Shown in pieces: positions 35,743-45,185 of a DNA stretch of 50,366 bases. Numbering within the stretch: the stretch's first letter is position 1; each line of letters starts with the position of its first letter. The notes below the pieces were generated by a model that saw only the letters and a list, made by a program, of their open reading frames with translations, made no database searches and was not told the origin of the DNA. A program made the translations under genes and the position numbers. The stretch spans positions 1 to 50,366 of the forward strand of contig CALHWB010000070.1 in NCBI GenBank assembly GCA_938036835.1, in the 5' to 3' direction. The DNA is from an uncultured Propionibacterium sp. (GTDB lineage: Bacteria; Actinomycetota; Actinomycetes; Propionibacteriales; Propionibacteriaceae).

Positions 35743-36738
35743 ATGATCGTCACGGTCACCCCAAACCCCGCGCTGGATATCACCCACGAGCTCGACCGGC
35801 TGATCCCCGGTAGCGTGCATCGTGCCCACCGGGTCACCGAACGACCCGGCGGTAAGGGGCTGAACGTGGCCAGTGTGCTCGCCCAACTCGGTGAACCTGT
35901 TTGCGCGCTGGGTTTCCTGGGCGGTCTGACCGGCCAGCGGATTGCCGACCTGGCCTGCCGGGCACCCGGCATCCGGGCCGTCGAACGGCATTGGGTGGCC
36001 TGTCCAGCCGAATCCAGGCGCACCCTGATCGTGGTCGCCGAGGGCGAGGCGACGGTGTTCAACGAGCCCGGGCGGCCGGCCGGGGCCGGAGCCTGGCAGA
36101 ACCTCGGCGCCCGGCTCGCCGAGCGTGTCCGTCCCGGCGATGTGGTTGCGTTCTGCGGATCGGTCCCACCCGGCACACCAGCGGGCAGCCTGGCCGGGCT
36201 GTTGCAGATCGTCGCCCTGGGGCAGGCCCGCAGCGTGGTCGACAGCTCGGGACGCTGGCTGGCCGAGGCCGCGCGGACCGGAGCCGGATTGCTCAAACCG
36301 AATCACCTGGAGCTGGCGGCGATCGGCGGCAGCCCGGATCCGGTGGTCGGCGCGCGGCGACTGATCAGGTGGGGTGCCCGGGCGGTCGCGGTGTCCTGCG
36401 GTGCCAAAGGCATGGGTTTGTTCCTGGCCGACCGGCCCGATCGGTATTGGCTGGCTAGCGGACCCGCGTTGTCGGGCAATCCCACCGGCGCTGGCGATGC
36501 GGCGGTTGCCGCATGGTGCCGGGTGCTGGCGGCCGGACAGCCACTGCGGGACGTGGCTGCCGCCGCGCTGCGAGACGCGGTGGCGCTATCCGGGGCGGCG
36601 GTCTGCTCGGCCGAGGCCGGCACATTCGACCCGGCCACCTACCGGCGCCTGATCGAGGTGATCGAGGTGACCGAGGTCGCCGCCAGGCCCAGCCTCGCCG
36701 GTGTCGAACTGCCGATCGTGACCGGCTCGGCGGACTGA
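35743..36738 (+). CDS. PfkB-family kinase, 1-phosphofructokinase type
   Basis: The 331-residue kinase starts MIVTVTPNPALDITHEL, the hallmark of the LacC/FruK group, with RPGGKGLNVASVLAQLGE for sugar phosphate binding and GNPTGAGDAAVAAW with the catalytic Asp. It should phosphorylate fructose 1-phosphate or tagatose 6-phosphate. No PTS gene lies beside it, so the natural substrate is uncertain. It is divergent from the HAD gene. The 250 bases downstream, before the dehydrogenase, show nothing recognisable. Confidence 0.88.
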   Translation: MIVTVTPNPALDITHELDRLIPGSVHRAHRVTERPGGKGLNVASVLAQLGEPVCALGFLGGLTGQRIADLACRAPGIRAVERHWVACPAESRRTLIVVAEGEATVFNEPGRPAGAGAWQNLGARLAERVRPGDVVAFCGSVPPGTPAGSLAGLLQIVALGQARSVVDSSGRWLAEAARTGAGLLKPNHLELAAIGGSPDPVVGARRLIRWGARAVAVSCGAKGMGLFLADRPDRYWLASGPALSGNPTGAGDAAVAAWCRVLAAGQPLRDVAAAALRDAVALSGAAVCSAEAGTFDPATYRRLIEVIEVTEVAARPSLAGVELPIVTGSAD

Positions 36739-36988
36739 TCGCGCCGGCGGTTCGCGACGGTCCCGGCAGGTCTTCGACGTCGAGGCCTGGGGCTGCCTCC
36801 GCGCGAAGACGGCGGGCGGGATCCCGGCCGGCCGGTGTATGCCGCCGCGGGGTGCAGGCTGGGCGGTCCGGTACCGGCCGCGGTCGGGTCGCGGTCGCAC
36901 AACGGCGCAGTGGGTGCGGTGCGGCGCGTACCTGCTTCAATGGAGGCCAGAGCTCTGGTGAAGCGCGGCTAATGTGGAGGGTATCGGC

Positions 36989-38038
36989 ATGGATAAACTG
37001 CGTGTGGTGGTTGGCAAGCCATTGGCGGCCGAATACGTCGAACGGATCCGGGCTGCGGAACCGCGTGTCGAGTTCCTCATCGAGCCCGATCTGCTGCCAC
37101 AGATGCGTTGGCCCAGCGACCACGATGGCGATCCCGGTTTCCGGCGCACTCCCGAACAGCAGACGCGATTCGAGGCCCTGATCGACTCGGCCGATATCCT
37201 GTACGGCATTCCTGACACCAAACCCGCCGCCTTGGCCCGTACCGTTCGCGCCAACCCCCGCTTGAAGTGGGTACAGACCATGGCTGCCGGCGGTGGCGCT
37301 CAGGTGAAAGCCGCCGGCCTTACCGCGGAGGAGTTGGCCCGGGTCGTCTTCACGACCTCGGCGGGGGTCCATGCCGGCACCCTGGCCGAGTTCGCCCTGT
37401 TCGGGGTGCTGGCCGGAGCCAAGGATCTGCCCCTGCTGCTGGACCACAAGAGCCGGCATCATTGGTCGCCGGCGCGCTGGGCGATGAGACAGGTCTCGGA
37501 CATGACCGTGGTGGTCGTCGGCATGGGGGCGATCGGTCAGGAATGCGCCCGCAGATTCACCGAGGTCGGTGCTCGGGTGATCGGGGTGAACCGCTCCCGC
37601 AAACAGGTCGATGCGGTCGCCGAGCTGTATCTGGCCGAAGAGATCGTCGAGGCGGCTAGCGGCGCGGACGCTCTGGTCAATGCGCTACCCGGGACCATAG
37701 GCACCGAGGGTCTGATCGGCCGGGAGGTGCTTCAGGCGTTGCGTCCGGGGGCCATTATCACCAGTGTGGGCCGCGGAACCTGCCTAGACGAGGACGCCAT
37801 GGCCGAGCTGCTGGCCAGCGGCCGGTTGGGTTTCGCCTGCCTGGATGTCACCCGGGTCGAGCCGCTGCCGGCCGACAGTCCGCTGTGGGATCTGCCGAAT
37901 GTGTTGATCGCACCGCATACCGCGGCGAACTCCGAGAAGGAGGACAGCCGGATAGCCGAACTGTTCATCGAGAATCTGCGGGCCTTCCTGGCCGGTGGCC
38001 CGCTGCGCAATGTCGTCGATACCGAGCTGTTCTACTAG
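36989..38038 (+). CDS. D-isomer-specific 2-hydroxyacid dehydrogenase
   Basis: The 349-residue enzyme has the NAD-binding motif VVVVGMGAIGQECARRF, the substrate-binding Arg in SVGRGTCLDEDAMAELL, the Glu in VTRVEPLP and the catalytic His in IAPHTAANS. The family includes glyoxylate/hydroxypyruvate and phosphoglycerate dehydrogenases; this one is of the short, ghrA-like type and its substrate is unknown. The ATG at 36989 follows GGAGGG; the longer frame adds 5 residues. The next gene lies 9 bases downstream behind AGGAGG. Confidence 0.88.
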   Translation: MDKLRVVVGKPLAAEYVERIRAAEPRVEFLIEPDLLPQMRWPSDHDGDPGFRRTPEQQTRFEALIDSADILYGIPDTKPAALARTVRANPRLKWVQTMAAGGGAQVKAAGLTAEELARVVFTTSAGVHAGTLAEFALFGVLAGAKDLPLLLDHKSRHHWSPARWAMRQVSDMTVVVVGMGAIGQECARRFTEVGARVIGVNRSRKQVDAVAELYLAEEIVEAASGADALVNALPGTIGTEGLIGREVLQALRPGAIITSVGRGTCLDEDAMAELLASGRLGFACLDVTRVEPLPADSPLWDLPNVLIAPHTAANSEKEDSRIAELFIENLRAFLAGGPLRNVVDTELFY

Positions 38039-38047
38039 GAGGTTGGC

Positions 38048-38743
38048 TTGAGTATGCCGCGAGACCCGGATCCCGGCGGGCAGCATCGGATGCGGTCTGC
38101 GCCGGTGCTCCCGCCGATGGCCCCCGAGCGGGCAGCCACGCCGTCCGGCGCTGCCCCGGTGGCTACCGTCATGGCGGGCGCCGGCCGGCCGGGACAGTCG
38201 GCGCAGCCCATTGGCGGTGTGCTGGTGAGCTATACCCCGGTGGCGCTGGCCCAGCGGGCCGCCGCCCTGCGCACGGTGATGGTGCGGCGAATCGTCGGTC
38301 TGGCGATCGGCATCGCACTGTTGCTGCTGTTTGTGTTGAGCGGCAGCGTCCAGGTGGGGGGCATGTGGTTCTGGGTGCTGGTCGTCTCGGCCATCTACAG
38401 TGCCGGACTGACCGGCTGGGCGATCGTGCAGGCGGTGTGGACCGGCAATGAAACCGGCAAGGTGCCGCTTGGCCCGGCCTTCCAGATCGACAACCGGGGG
38501 TTGGTGCTGTCCACCACGCCGTTGGGTGAGCGCATCGACTGGCCAGATATCCGCTCGGTGCGGGGGCATATGAAATGGTTCAATCCGGGCCCCCGGCTGG
38601 AGTTCGCCTGGGCAGATGGGCGAACCTGGTCGGTGCCCGTCGTCATGCTCGATGTTCCGCCTAGCGGGCTCGATTCCGCTCTGCGGGCCCATTCGCTGGG
38701 ACGATTCGGGCTGGATCTGAGCGGTGTCGACGATTTGTGGTGA
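38048..38743 (+). CDS. Membrane protein with a PH-like cytoplasmic domain
   Basis: The 231-residue protein has a disordered Pro/Ala-rich N terminus (about 1-55), two membrane helices (about 80-101 and 106-127) and a C-terminal beta-rich domain (LVLSTTPLGERIDWPDIRSVRGH, then LEFAWADGRTWSVPVVML) that resembles bacterial PH-like domains. The TTG at 38048 or the ATG at 38054 may be the start; AGGAGG upstream fits the TTG at a short and the ATG at a long distance. It is in an operon with the dehydrogenase. Function unknown. Confidence 0.68.
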   Translation: MSMPRDPDPGGQHRMRSAPVLPPMAPERAATPSGAAPVATVMAGAGRPGQSAQPIGGVLVSYTPVALAQRAAALRTVMVRRIVGLAIGIALLLLFVLSGSVQVGGMWFWVLVVSAIYSAGLTGWAIVQAVWTGNETGKVPLGPAFQIDNRGLVLSTTPLGERIDWPDIRSVRGHMKWFNPGPRLEFAWADGRTWSVPVVMLDVPPSGLDSALRAHSLGRFGLDLSGVDDLW

Positions 38744-38868
38744 ATCCGGCCCGTAAAAGGGGTGCCGGGGTCGCCGGCCGGGGATGGGTCTGAAAGAATG
38801 GCTGCCACCGGCCATCCGGCAGCTGGCAAGGTTCGCGGCCACTCCGCGTCAGATAGAAGGAAGTGAAC

Positions 38869-39891
38869 ATGCCCATCGCAACCCCCGAAGTCTACCAGGA
38901 GATGTTTGAGAAGGCCAAGGCGGGTGGTTTTGCCTACCCGGCCATCAACTGCACCTCCTCGCAAACTGTCATCGCCGCCATCCAGGGCTTCGCCGAGGCA
39001 GGCTCGGATGGCATCATCCAGTTCTCGACCGGCGGCGCGGAGTACGCGTCCGGCTCGACCATCAAGGACATGGTGACCGGCGCCATGGCGCTGGCCGAGT
39101 TCGCCCGCGTGGTGGCCAAGAACTATCCCATCAATATCGGCCTGCACACCGACCATTGTCAGAAGGAGAAACTGGACAGGTATGTGAATCCGCTGATCGC
39201 CATCTCCCAGGAGCGAGTGGATCGCGGCGAGGATCCGTTGTTCAACTCCCACATGTGGGATGGCTCGGCCGTCCCGGTCGAGGAAAACCTGAAGATCGCC
39301 GAGGAACTGCTGACTCGCACGTCGGCGGCCAAACTGATCCTGGAGATCGAGGTGGGCGCCGTCGGTGGCGAGGAGGACGGTGTGGTCGGTGAGATCAACG
39401 AGAAGCTCTACACCACGGTGGCCGATGGGCTGCGCACCCTGGAGGTGCTGGGGCTCGGCGAGAAGGGCAAATACATCACCGCGCTGACCTTTGGCAATGT
39501 GCATGGGGTCTACAAGCCCGGCAATGTGAAGCTGCGTCCCGAGATCCTGGCCGAGATCCAGCGCGAGTGCGGCGCAAAGTATGGGGTGGATAAGCCCTTC
39601 GATCTGGTCTTCCACGGCGGGTCGGGGTCTACCGCCCAGGAAATCGCCGATGCGGTGAGTTTCGGGGTGGTCAAGATGAACGTCGATACCGACACCCAGT
39701 ACGCCTTCACTCGCCCGGTGGCGGACTTCATGATGCGCAACTACGACGGTGTGCTGAAGGTCGACGGCGAGGTAGGCAACAAGAAGAAGTACGATCCGCG
39801 CTCCTGGGGCAAATCGGCCGAGGCCGGCATGGCGGCCCGGGTTGTCGAGGCCTGCCAGCAACTCGGTTCGGCCGGCACGCATATCGGCTGA
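38869..39891 (+). CDS. fba: Fructose-bisphosphate aldolase, class II
   Basis: This zinc enzyme interconverts fructose 1,6-bisphosphate with dihydroxyacetone phosphate and glyceraldehyde 3-phosphate. The 340-residue protein has zinc ligands in LHTDHCQ, EIEVGAVGGEEDG and GNVHGVY, and the phosphate-binding FHGGSGS and KMNVDTDTQY. It belongs to the class IIA type with the long loop around NSHMWDGSA. The ATG at 38869 follows GAAGGAAG; a GTG two codons upstream is less likely. A hairpin terminator lies 25 bases after the stop. Confidence 0.98.
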   Translation: MPIATPEVYQEMFEKAKAGGFAYPAINCTSSQTVIAAIQGFAEAGSDGIIQFSTGGAEYASGSTIKDMVTGAMALAEFARVVAKNYPINIGLHTDHCQKEKLDRYVNPLIAISQERVDRGEDPLFNSHMWDGSAVPVEENLKIAEELLTRTSAAKLILEIEVGAVGGEEDGVVGEINEKLYTTVADGLRTLEVLGLGEKGKYITALTFGNVHGVYKPGNVKLRPEILAEIQRECGAKYGVDKPFDLVFHGGSGSTAQEIADAVSFGVVKMNVDTDTQYAFTRPVADFMMRNYDGVLKVDGEVGNKKKYDPRSWGKSAEAGMAARVVEACQQLGSAGTHIG

Positions 39892-39916
39892 CCCGGCAGC
39901 GGGCACCCCGCAGGCT

Positions 39917-39949
39917 CTGGTGGGCGAGATATCCTCTGCGGCCCACCAG
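39917..39949 (+). terminator. Terminator of fba
   Basis: CTGGTGGGC at 39917-39925 pairs with GCCCACCAG at 39941-39949 (9 bp, 15-base loop), followed by GGCCTTTCGG. Confidence 0.75.
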
Positions 39950-40061
39950 GGCCTTTCGGCGTCATGGCTGGCTGTGTCGAGCCGGCGGCCGGTTCTGGAA
40001 AGGGCTTGCGACCGGGGACTCGCTCGGGGCGGATGGCCGAGATCGCCTTCGGGCCGCTGAA

Positions 40062-40094
40062 GGCCGGGGTCCTGCCCCGGGCAGGACCCCGGCC
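40062..40094 (-). terminator. 16-bp palindromic terminator of the fructokinase operon
   Basis: GGCCGGGGTCCTGCCC at 40062-40077 is complementary to 40079-40094 around one central base. It lies 17 bases beyond the stop of the minus-strand fructokinase gene and separates it from fba. Confidence 0.82.
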
Positions 40095-40111
40095 TGGTTC
40101 CGATGCGGGTT

Positions 40112-41074
40112 TCAGCCGAGCCGTGGGTCGGCGGTCAACACGCGAGTCACCTCCGCCCGGGTCGGCGCATAGGCGCCGGGCCGGCTGACGGTGAGCCCCG
40201 AGGTGATCACCGCCCGGTGCAGCGCGCTGCGCAGTTGGCCCCAGCGGGCCTCGCGCAACCGCGTCTTGGCGATGGGGCTGCCGATCAGGCCGAGATCCAG
40301 CAGCCCCGACAGCAGTCCGGCCATGAATGAGTCACCGGCTCCGACGGTATCGGCCACCTCGACATTCAGCGGGTCAACCACCATCATGTCCCGGTCTCCT
40401 GCCAGCACGGCATAGGCTCCCCAAGGGCCTCTGGTCGCCACCACCAGGCCCGGACCTAGCCGGACCCAGCGCCGGATCACGCTTTCCACCGGGGTATCGG
40501 GGCCATACAGCCAGGCGATGTCCTCGTCGCTGGCCTTGACCACATCGGCCAGCGCGACGATCTCCTCGATACGCTGTAGCACCTGCTCGGGTGAACCCAT
40601 CAGGGCGGGCCGCACGTTGGGGTCGTAGCTGACGGTTCCGTTGATCGCCATCCGCTTGACCGCTGCCAGCACGGCCGTGCCGCCCGGATCCAGGGTGGCG
40701 GCGAAGCTCCCGGTGTGCAGATGAACCACTTCGGTGGGCTCCGGCAGCGGCGGTACGGCCCATTCCAGATCGAATTCGTAGGTGGCCCGGCCCGCCTCGT
40801 CCAGCCGGGCATAGGCCACCGCGGTGCGGTCGGCGCCGTTGCTGCCCGGCACGAAGCCGACACCGTGGTCGAGGGCGAATCGTTCGATCGCTTCGCCGCG
40901 TTTATCCTTGCCCCACCAGGCCGCCAGGACGGCGGGGTGGCCCATGCAGGAGATTCCGCAGGCCACGTTCAGGGGGCTACCGCCGACATGCTCACTCGAC
41001 TCGTCGTCGCGGATGATGATGTCGACCAGGGCTTCGCCCAGGCACAGCACCGGGGCTTGGTTGGGATCGGTCAT
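40112..41074 (-). CDS. Fructokinase (PfkB family)
   Basis: The 320-residue kinase starts VLCLGEALVDIIIRD, has the sugar-binding HVGGSPLNVACGISCMG and the catalytic DTVGAGDSFMAGLLSGL. It phosphorylates fructose, as in sucrose or fructose use. It is the second gene behind the sugar transporter, 27 bases after that gene's stop, and the operon is headed by LacI-type operators, so substrate import and phosphorylation appear to be controlled together. A scrK-like role is likely, though no sucrase gene is present here. Confidence 0.9.
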   Translation of the reverse strand: MTDPNQAPVLCLGEALVDIIIRDDESSEHVGGSPLNVACGISCMGHPAVLAAWWGKDKRGEAIERFALDHGVGFVPGSNGADRTAVAYARLDEAGRATYEFDLEWAVPPLPEPTEVVHLHTGSFAATLDPGGTAVLAAVKRMAINGTVSYDPNVRPALMGSPEQVLQRIEEIVALADVVKASDEDIAWLYGPDTPVESVIRRWVRLGPGLVVATRGPWGAYAVLAGDRDMMVVDPLNVEVADTVGAGDSFMAGLLSGLLDLGLIGSPIAKTRLREARWGQLRSALHRAVITSGLTVSRPGAYAPTRAEVTRVLTADPRLG

Positions 41075-41101
41075 TATGTGCTCCTCACATCGTCGTGCAG
41101 C

Positions 41102-42505
41102 CTAGTCCAAGCCAAGTTTCGCAGACATCTTCTCCAACGGCACGCCCTTCGTCTCGGGCATCACCTTCAGCACCCACAGCAACTGGCCGCACATGCAGCC
41201 GAAGAAGAAGGCGAAGGCCACGCCGCCGCCCAAGGCGCCGATGATCGGTGGGAAGGCGTAGGTGGTGATGGCGGCGAAGGTCCAGTGGGTCATGGAACCG
41301 AGGGACTGGCCGCGGGCGCGCACCCGGTTGGGGAAGATCTCGGAGATGAACACCCAGATGACCGAGCCCTGCCCGAAGGCGTGTGCGGCGATGAAGACCA
41401 GCAGGCCGATCAGCACCAGCACCGAGGAAGTGGAGTTGAAGTGACCCTCGAAGCCGAACATGACTGCGGTCAGGAAGCCCAGGCTGAGCAGGTAGCCGCA
41501 GGAGCCCACGATCATCAGCGAGCGGCGCCCGATCTTGTCGATCACGGTCAGCGCGGTCATGGTGGCCACCAGGTTCATCAGGCCGACGGCCACACTCATC
41601 AGATAGGATGCGCTGTCCGAGGCGCCGGCCTTCTGCATGACCACCGGGGCGTAGTACAAGATGGCGTTCACGCCGGAAAGCTGGTTGAACATGGCGATGC
41701 AGAAGGCCATCAGGATCACCTTGCGGTAGCGCTTGGTGAAGAACGGCACCTTCGTGGCGCGGTTGGCGGCGTCCTGTTCGATCTGGGCGCGGATCTCGGT
41801 GATCTGGGCTTCGGATTCGTCCGCGGTGCGGCATAGTTTGCGGCTGATCGTGGTCGCCTCGTCCGTGCGCCCATGAGCCATCAACCAGCGGGGGGTCTCG
41901 GGCACGGTGACCAGCAGCGCCAGGAAGGCGAAGGCGGGCACCGACATCACTCCGAGCATCCAGCGCCAGTCGGATGGGCCGTTGACCACGCCGCGGATGA
42001 CGAAGTTGCTCAGATAGGCCAGCAGGATACCGAGCACGATATTGAACTGCAGCAGGCCGACTAGGCGGCCGCGCTGGGCTGGTGGAGCGATCTCGGCGGT
42101 GTAGATCGGGGCGCAGACACTGGACATGCCGACACCGATGCCGCCCAGGAATCTGAACAGCATGAAGATGCCGTGCCCGGCCGGGTTACCTGGGCTGAGT
42201 GCGGTGCCCAGGGCGCCGAGTACGTAGAATGCGCCGATCACGAACAGCATCTTCTTGCGGCCATAGCGGTCTGCCAGGTTGCCGCTGATCAGGGCGCCGA
42301 TGATGGTGCCGACGGTGGCGATGGCCACGGTCAGGCCGAGCCCGAAGTCACCCAGTTCGTAAACCCGTTCCAGGGCCTTGGTGGTACCGGAAATGACTGC
42401 GGTGTCGAAACCGAAGATCAAGCCGCCGATGGAGGCGACGATGGCGCTTCGGATGACCAGACCGTTGGCACCGGAACGTTCTTGGGTAGCTGCTTCACTC
42501 GACAT
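41102..42505 (-). CDS. MFS sugar:proton symporter (sugar porter family)
   Basis: The 467-residue protein has twelve membrane helices and the sugar porter signatures: GLIFGFDTAVISG in helix 1, NLADRYGRKKML after helix 2, RFLGGIGVGMSSVCAPIYTAE in helices 4-5, PETPRWL before the central loop, FNQLSGVNAILYYAPVV in helix 7 and PETKGVPLEKM at the end. Relatives carry glucose, xylose or fructose. The fructokinase behind it points to fructose or a fructose-containing sugar. The start is preceded by AAAGGACCCTAA. Operators for a LacI protein lie 30-86 bases upstream. Confidence 0.93.
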   Translation of the reverse strand: MSSEAATQERSGANGLVIRSAIVASIGGLIFGFDTAVISGTTKALERVYELGDFGLGLTVAIATVGTIIGALISGNLADRYGRKKMLFVIGAFYVLGALGTALSPGNPAGHGIFMLFRFLGGIGVGMSSVCAPIYTAEIAPPAQRGRLVGLLQFNIVLGILLAYLSNFVIRGVVNGPSDWRWMLGVMSVPAFAFLALLVTVPETPRWLMAHGRTDEATTISRKLCRTADESEAQITEIRAQIEQDAANRATKVPFFTKRYRKVILMAFCIAMFNQLSGVNAILYYAPVVMQKAGASDSASYLMSVAVGLMNLVATMTALTVIDKIGRRSLMIVGSCGYLLSLGFLTAVMFGFEGHFNSTSSVLVLIGLLVFIAAHAFGQGSVIWVFISEIFPNRVRARGQSLGSMTHWTFAAITTYAFPPIIGALGGGVAFAFFFGCMCGQLLWVLKVMPETKGVPLEKMSAKLGLD

Positions 42506-42535
42506 TTAGGGTCCTTTCGGGGGAGACGAAGCCCA

Positions 42536-42591
42536 TCGACAACGATGTGGCAACGTGAAGCGTGTCGACAACGGTTTGACAACGTTGTCAA
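42536..42591. promoter_or_regulatory. LacI-type operators between the sugar transporter and its regulator
   Basis: TTGACAACGTTGTCAA at 42576-42591 is a perfect 16-base palindrome with the central CG of LacI operators. GACAACG recurs at 42538-42544 and 42566-42572, and a related GGCAACG begins at 42549, so two or three weaker sites lie towards the transporter. TACACT at 42604-42599 on the minus strand could be the -10 of the transporter, placing the best site just downstream of it. Confidence 0.75.
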
Positions 42592-42669
42592 CAGGCCCAG
42601 TGTAGTCCGGCCGGAATGTTGAGCACAACCCCTGCGCGGAAACAGCCGGATGCGGTCATACTTGTTCCC

Positions 42670-43851
42670 ATGACTGCTGGGCCGCGTCCGACCATGCGCG
42701 ACGTGGCGGCGCGCGCCGGGGTCAGTTTGAAGACCGTTTCCCGGGTGATCAACCGGGAGGCCGGGGTGGCCGGCGAAACCGCCGATGCCGTGGAACGTGC
42801 CATCGCCGAGCTGGGCTATCACGCCGACCTGCAGGCCCGGGGCCTGCGCCGCGGCGACCGGCGCTCCCAGTCGATTGGGCTGGTGGTGTCGTCGGTGGCC
42901 AATCCGTTCGACGCCGAGCTGCATGGCGCGATCGAGGAGGCCGCCGCCCGGCACCACGTCGCGGTATTGGCCCTGAGCTCGAACGACGACCCGGCAGCCG
43001 AGGCGGCCCGGGCCGCGACGCTGACCCAGCGACAGGTCGACGGCCTGCTGATCGCCAGCGTCGGCACCGACCAGGGCTACCTGGCCGGCGTGGTCGGGGC
43101 CCGGCCGATCGTATTCGTGGACCGTGAGCCCTCGCTGCCGATCGGGGACTGGGTGGTCTCCGATCATCAGATCGCGGCCCAGCGGGCCACGCGGCATCTG
43201 ATAAGCCATGGCCACCGTCGGATTGCGTTGCTCACCGACAGCGAACTGATCCAGACCGCCCGCGCCCGCCGCGCCGGTTACCTGGCCGCCCTGGCGGAAG
43301 CCGGGCTGACCGTAGACCCGGTGCTGATGCGCGGTGGACTGGTCAATGAGCAGATGGGACGCATGGCAACCCACGAACTGCTCACCGGCCCGCAGCCACC
43401 GACCGCGCTATTCGCGGCCCAGAACCATCTGGCCATCGGCGCGATGCGCGCCCTGCACTATCTGCGTAAAGACGGTCAAATAGCGCTGGTCTCCTTCGAC
43501 GACGTGGCCTACGGCGACCTGTTTCCGGTGCCGTTGACCGCCATCACCCAGGATCCGGCCCGGATCGGGCAGCTGGCCACCGAGCGGCTGCTGGGCCGGA
43601 TCGCCGGTGACATCACCGGGCCGGGGCAGGCGATCGTGGTGCCCACCGGCTTTGCGGTGCGGGGCTCGGGCGAGATCCGCCCGCAAATCGGCCCCACCGT
43701 CCTCGGGGCTGGTGGCGATCCTGCCGTGAACGATGCGCTGCTTCTGGACCGCGGATGCCGGGTGGATCCAAAGACCGGGAACACGGGCGCGATGGATGGC
43801 GTCGAACGACCCGTCCGCGCTGACGACGCGGTCATCACGGGTAGGCCATGA
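42670..43851 (+). CDS. LacI-family regulator of the sugar transporter operon
   Basis: The 393-residue protein has the helix-turn-helix TMRDVAARAGVSLKTVSRVI at about 8-27 and a sugar-binding domain with IGLVVSSVANPFDAELHGAIEE, VDGLLIASVG, HGHRRIALLTD and ALFAAQNHLAIGAMRAL. The start MTAGPRPTMRD was chosen; an ATG 18 codons upstream is poorer. About 50 residues after the usual end (after GFAVRGSGEI) are unlike the family and rich in Asp and Gly. It is divergent from the transporter, with operators between. The 236 bases downstream hold nothing recognisable. Confidence 0.92.
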   Translation: MTAGPRPTMRDVAARAGVSLKTVSRVINREAGVAGETADAVERAIAELGYHADLQARGLRRGDRRSQSIGLVVSSVANPFDAELHGAIEEAAARHHVAVLALSSNDDPAAEAARAATLTQRQVDGLLIASVGTDQGYLAGVVGARPIVFVDREPSLPIGDWVVSDHQIAAQRATRHLISHGHRRIALLTDSELIQTARARRAGYLAALAEAGLTVDPVLMRGGLVNEQMGRMATHELLTGPQPPTALFAAQNHLAIGAMRALHYLRKDGQIALVSFDDVAYGDLFPVPLTAITQDPARIGQLATERLLGRIAGDITGPGQAIVVPTGFAVRGSGEIRPQIGPTVLGAGGDPAVNDALLLDRGCRVDPKTGNTGAMDGVERPVRADDAVITGRP

Positions 43852-44087
43852 CGCGACAGCCCAAGATGCCCGGGGCAGAGGGTGGGATATCGGGGATGGC
43901 CGTTCGCTAGCCGATCCGCAGCCCGGCGGGATCCGCCAGCCGGCAGGTACCGGTGAAGTCGGCGACACCGGCCCGGCGTGTACGGGCGGCCCACCGCGCC
44001 GGTTCCGGTGGCTATGGTCTCGATGCGGCTCCGGGGCTAGCGACCGGGTCGCGTCCCGACCGGCAAGCGGCTGCCGCGCGGGATTCC

Positions 44088-44918
44088 TCAGGCTGGTTCA
44101 CGTGCCGCGCGCCGGGGCGGAGGGTCCATGCCGGCCGATGACATGCCGCGTACGACTTCGCACAGTTCCGCGGCATCGCAATTGTCCGCGACGCGGAAGC
44201 TGCTGCGTTCGTGGAGGCCGAGCGTGGTGGCTGCCACGGTGGTCACCTGGACGATCAGGGTGTTGTCGTTGCCGAGGGTCACCGATTCCAGCCCACCGGG
44301 TGAATATCGTCCCTCCCAGCCGATGACCAACGGCCCGGGGGCATCCAGCCGGCGGCTGAAGGACAACTCGGCGTCCTCGTCGGTGAAGACCACCTGCTCG
44401 CTGCCGGCCGACTGGGAATAGCGGCCCACGAAGACTAGCGGTTCGCTGTCCGCGTCTTGGCCATTCTCATCGGTCTCGACTACCGGATTGGCTTTGGCTA
44501 GGGTGGATACCGAGATGGCCGAGACGTGGGCGTCCGGAGCCAGGTCGAAGTGCAGCCAGCCGCCGGTTATCCGGTAACTGAACCGACCGGCATCGACCCG
44601 GGCGGGCGTCCCGAGGCGACTCTCCACCTCCTGCCTACTGGCCGATTCCGGTAGATCGTTGATCGGTGGGATCGGGAACTTGGCGTGCGAGCCATCGCCG
44701 GCGGGCCGGGTGTGCGCATGGACCTCGCACACCGATCCGTCCCGAAACACCAGTTCGATTCCTCGATCGGGGAAGATATAGCGGGTTTGCCCGGAGCCAT
44801 CCCGGGTTACGGTGTGTGCGGCCTTGAGCTGTTCGACCAGTTCCCGGACGGGGGCAGCATTCTGGGCCATCCCCAGCACCCCGGTGAATCGCTGGATCGG
44901 GCCGCGCAGTTCGGTCAT
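44088..44918 (-). CDS. Putative immunity protein 2 of cassette C
   Basis: This 276-residue protein is a clear paralogue of 45186-46019. Shared blocks are GPIQRF near the start, a RGIELVF strand with VHAHT, FPIPPINDLPESASRQEVES with LGTP, and in the C-terminal half EQVVFTDEDAELSFSRRLD, IGWEGRYS and NCDAAEL. The order suggests two beta-rich domains. No signal peptide or membrane helix is present, so it is cytoplasmic. It is the last gene behind the toxin, 267 bases beyond its paralogue. An antidote role is inferred from position only. The start follows GGAAGGC. Confidence 0.62.
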   Translation of the reverse strand: MTELRGPIQRFTGVLGMAQNAAPVRELVEQLKAAHTVTRDGSGQTRYIFPDRGIELVFRDGSVCEVHAHTRPAGDGSHAKFPIPPINDLPESASRQEVESRLGTPARVDAGRFSYRITGGWLHFDLAPDAHVSAISVSTLAKANPVVETDENGQDADSEPLVFVGRYSQSAGSEQVVFTDEDAELSFSRRLDAPGPLVIGWEGRYSPGGLESVTLGNDNTLIVQVTTVAATTLGLHERSSFRVADNCDAAELCEVVRGMSSAGMDPPPRRAAREPA

Positions 44919-45185
44919 GCCTTCCGCCAATCAATCTGAAAATGTACCCCTACCCAACTCTAGGGTCTGTCGCGAAGGCGTCGTTCCGGGTGAGATGAGT
45001 GGACGCTGCCGCGGCTACGACTCGTGCTGGGCTCACCGGCCAGGCTAGGGGAGCGCCGGGCCGCCCGATCGGGTGCTTCGCAGCCGGGACACGACGTCCG
45101 TGGCCGGCCGCTCGGACGGCCCGCCCGGCAGTGCGAAACCGCACTGTGCAGATGCGTGGCCAGGGGGTCGTGGCGGTGCCGGCGG

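Noticed and set aside
38395..39906. 503-residue minus-strand frame over fba
   Set aside because: Antisense of the fba codons, with His/Gly/Asp-rich pseudo-protein composition typical of shadows.
43852..44087. Possible small gene between LacI and cassette C
   Set aside because: Only Arg-rich frames without ribosome sites are present.
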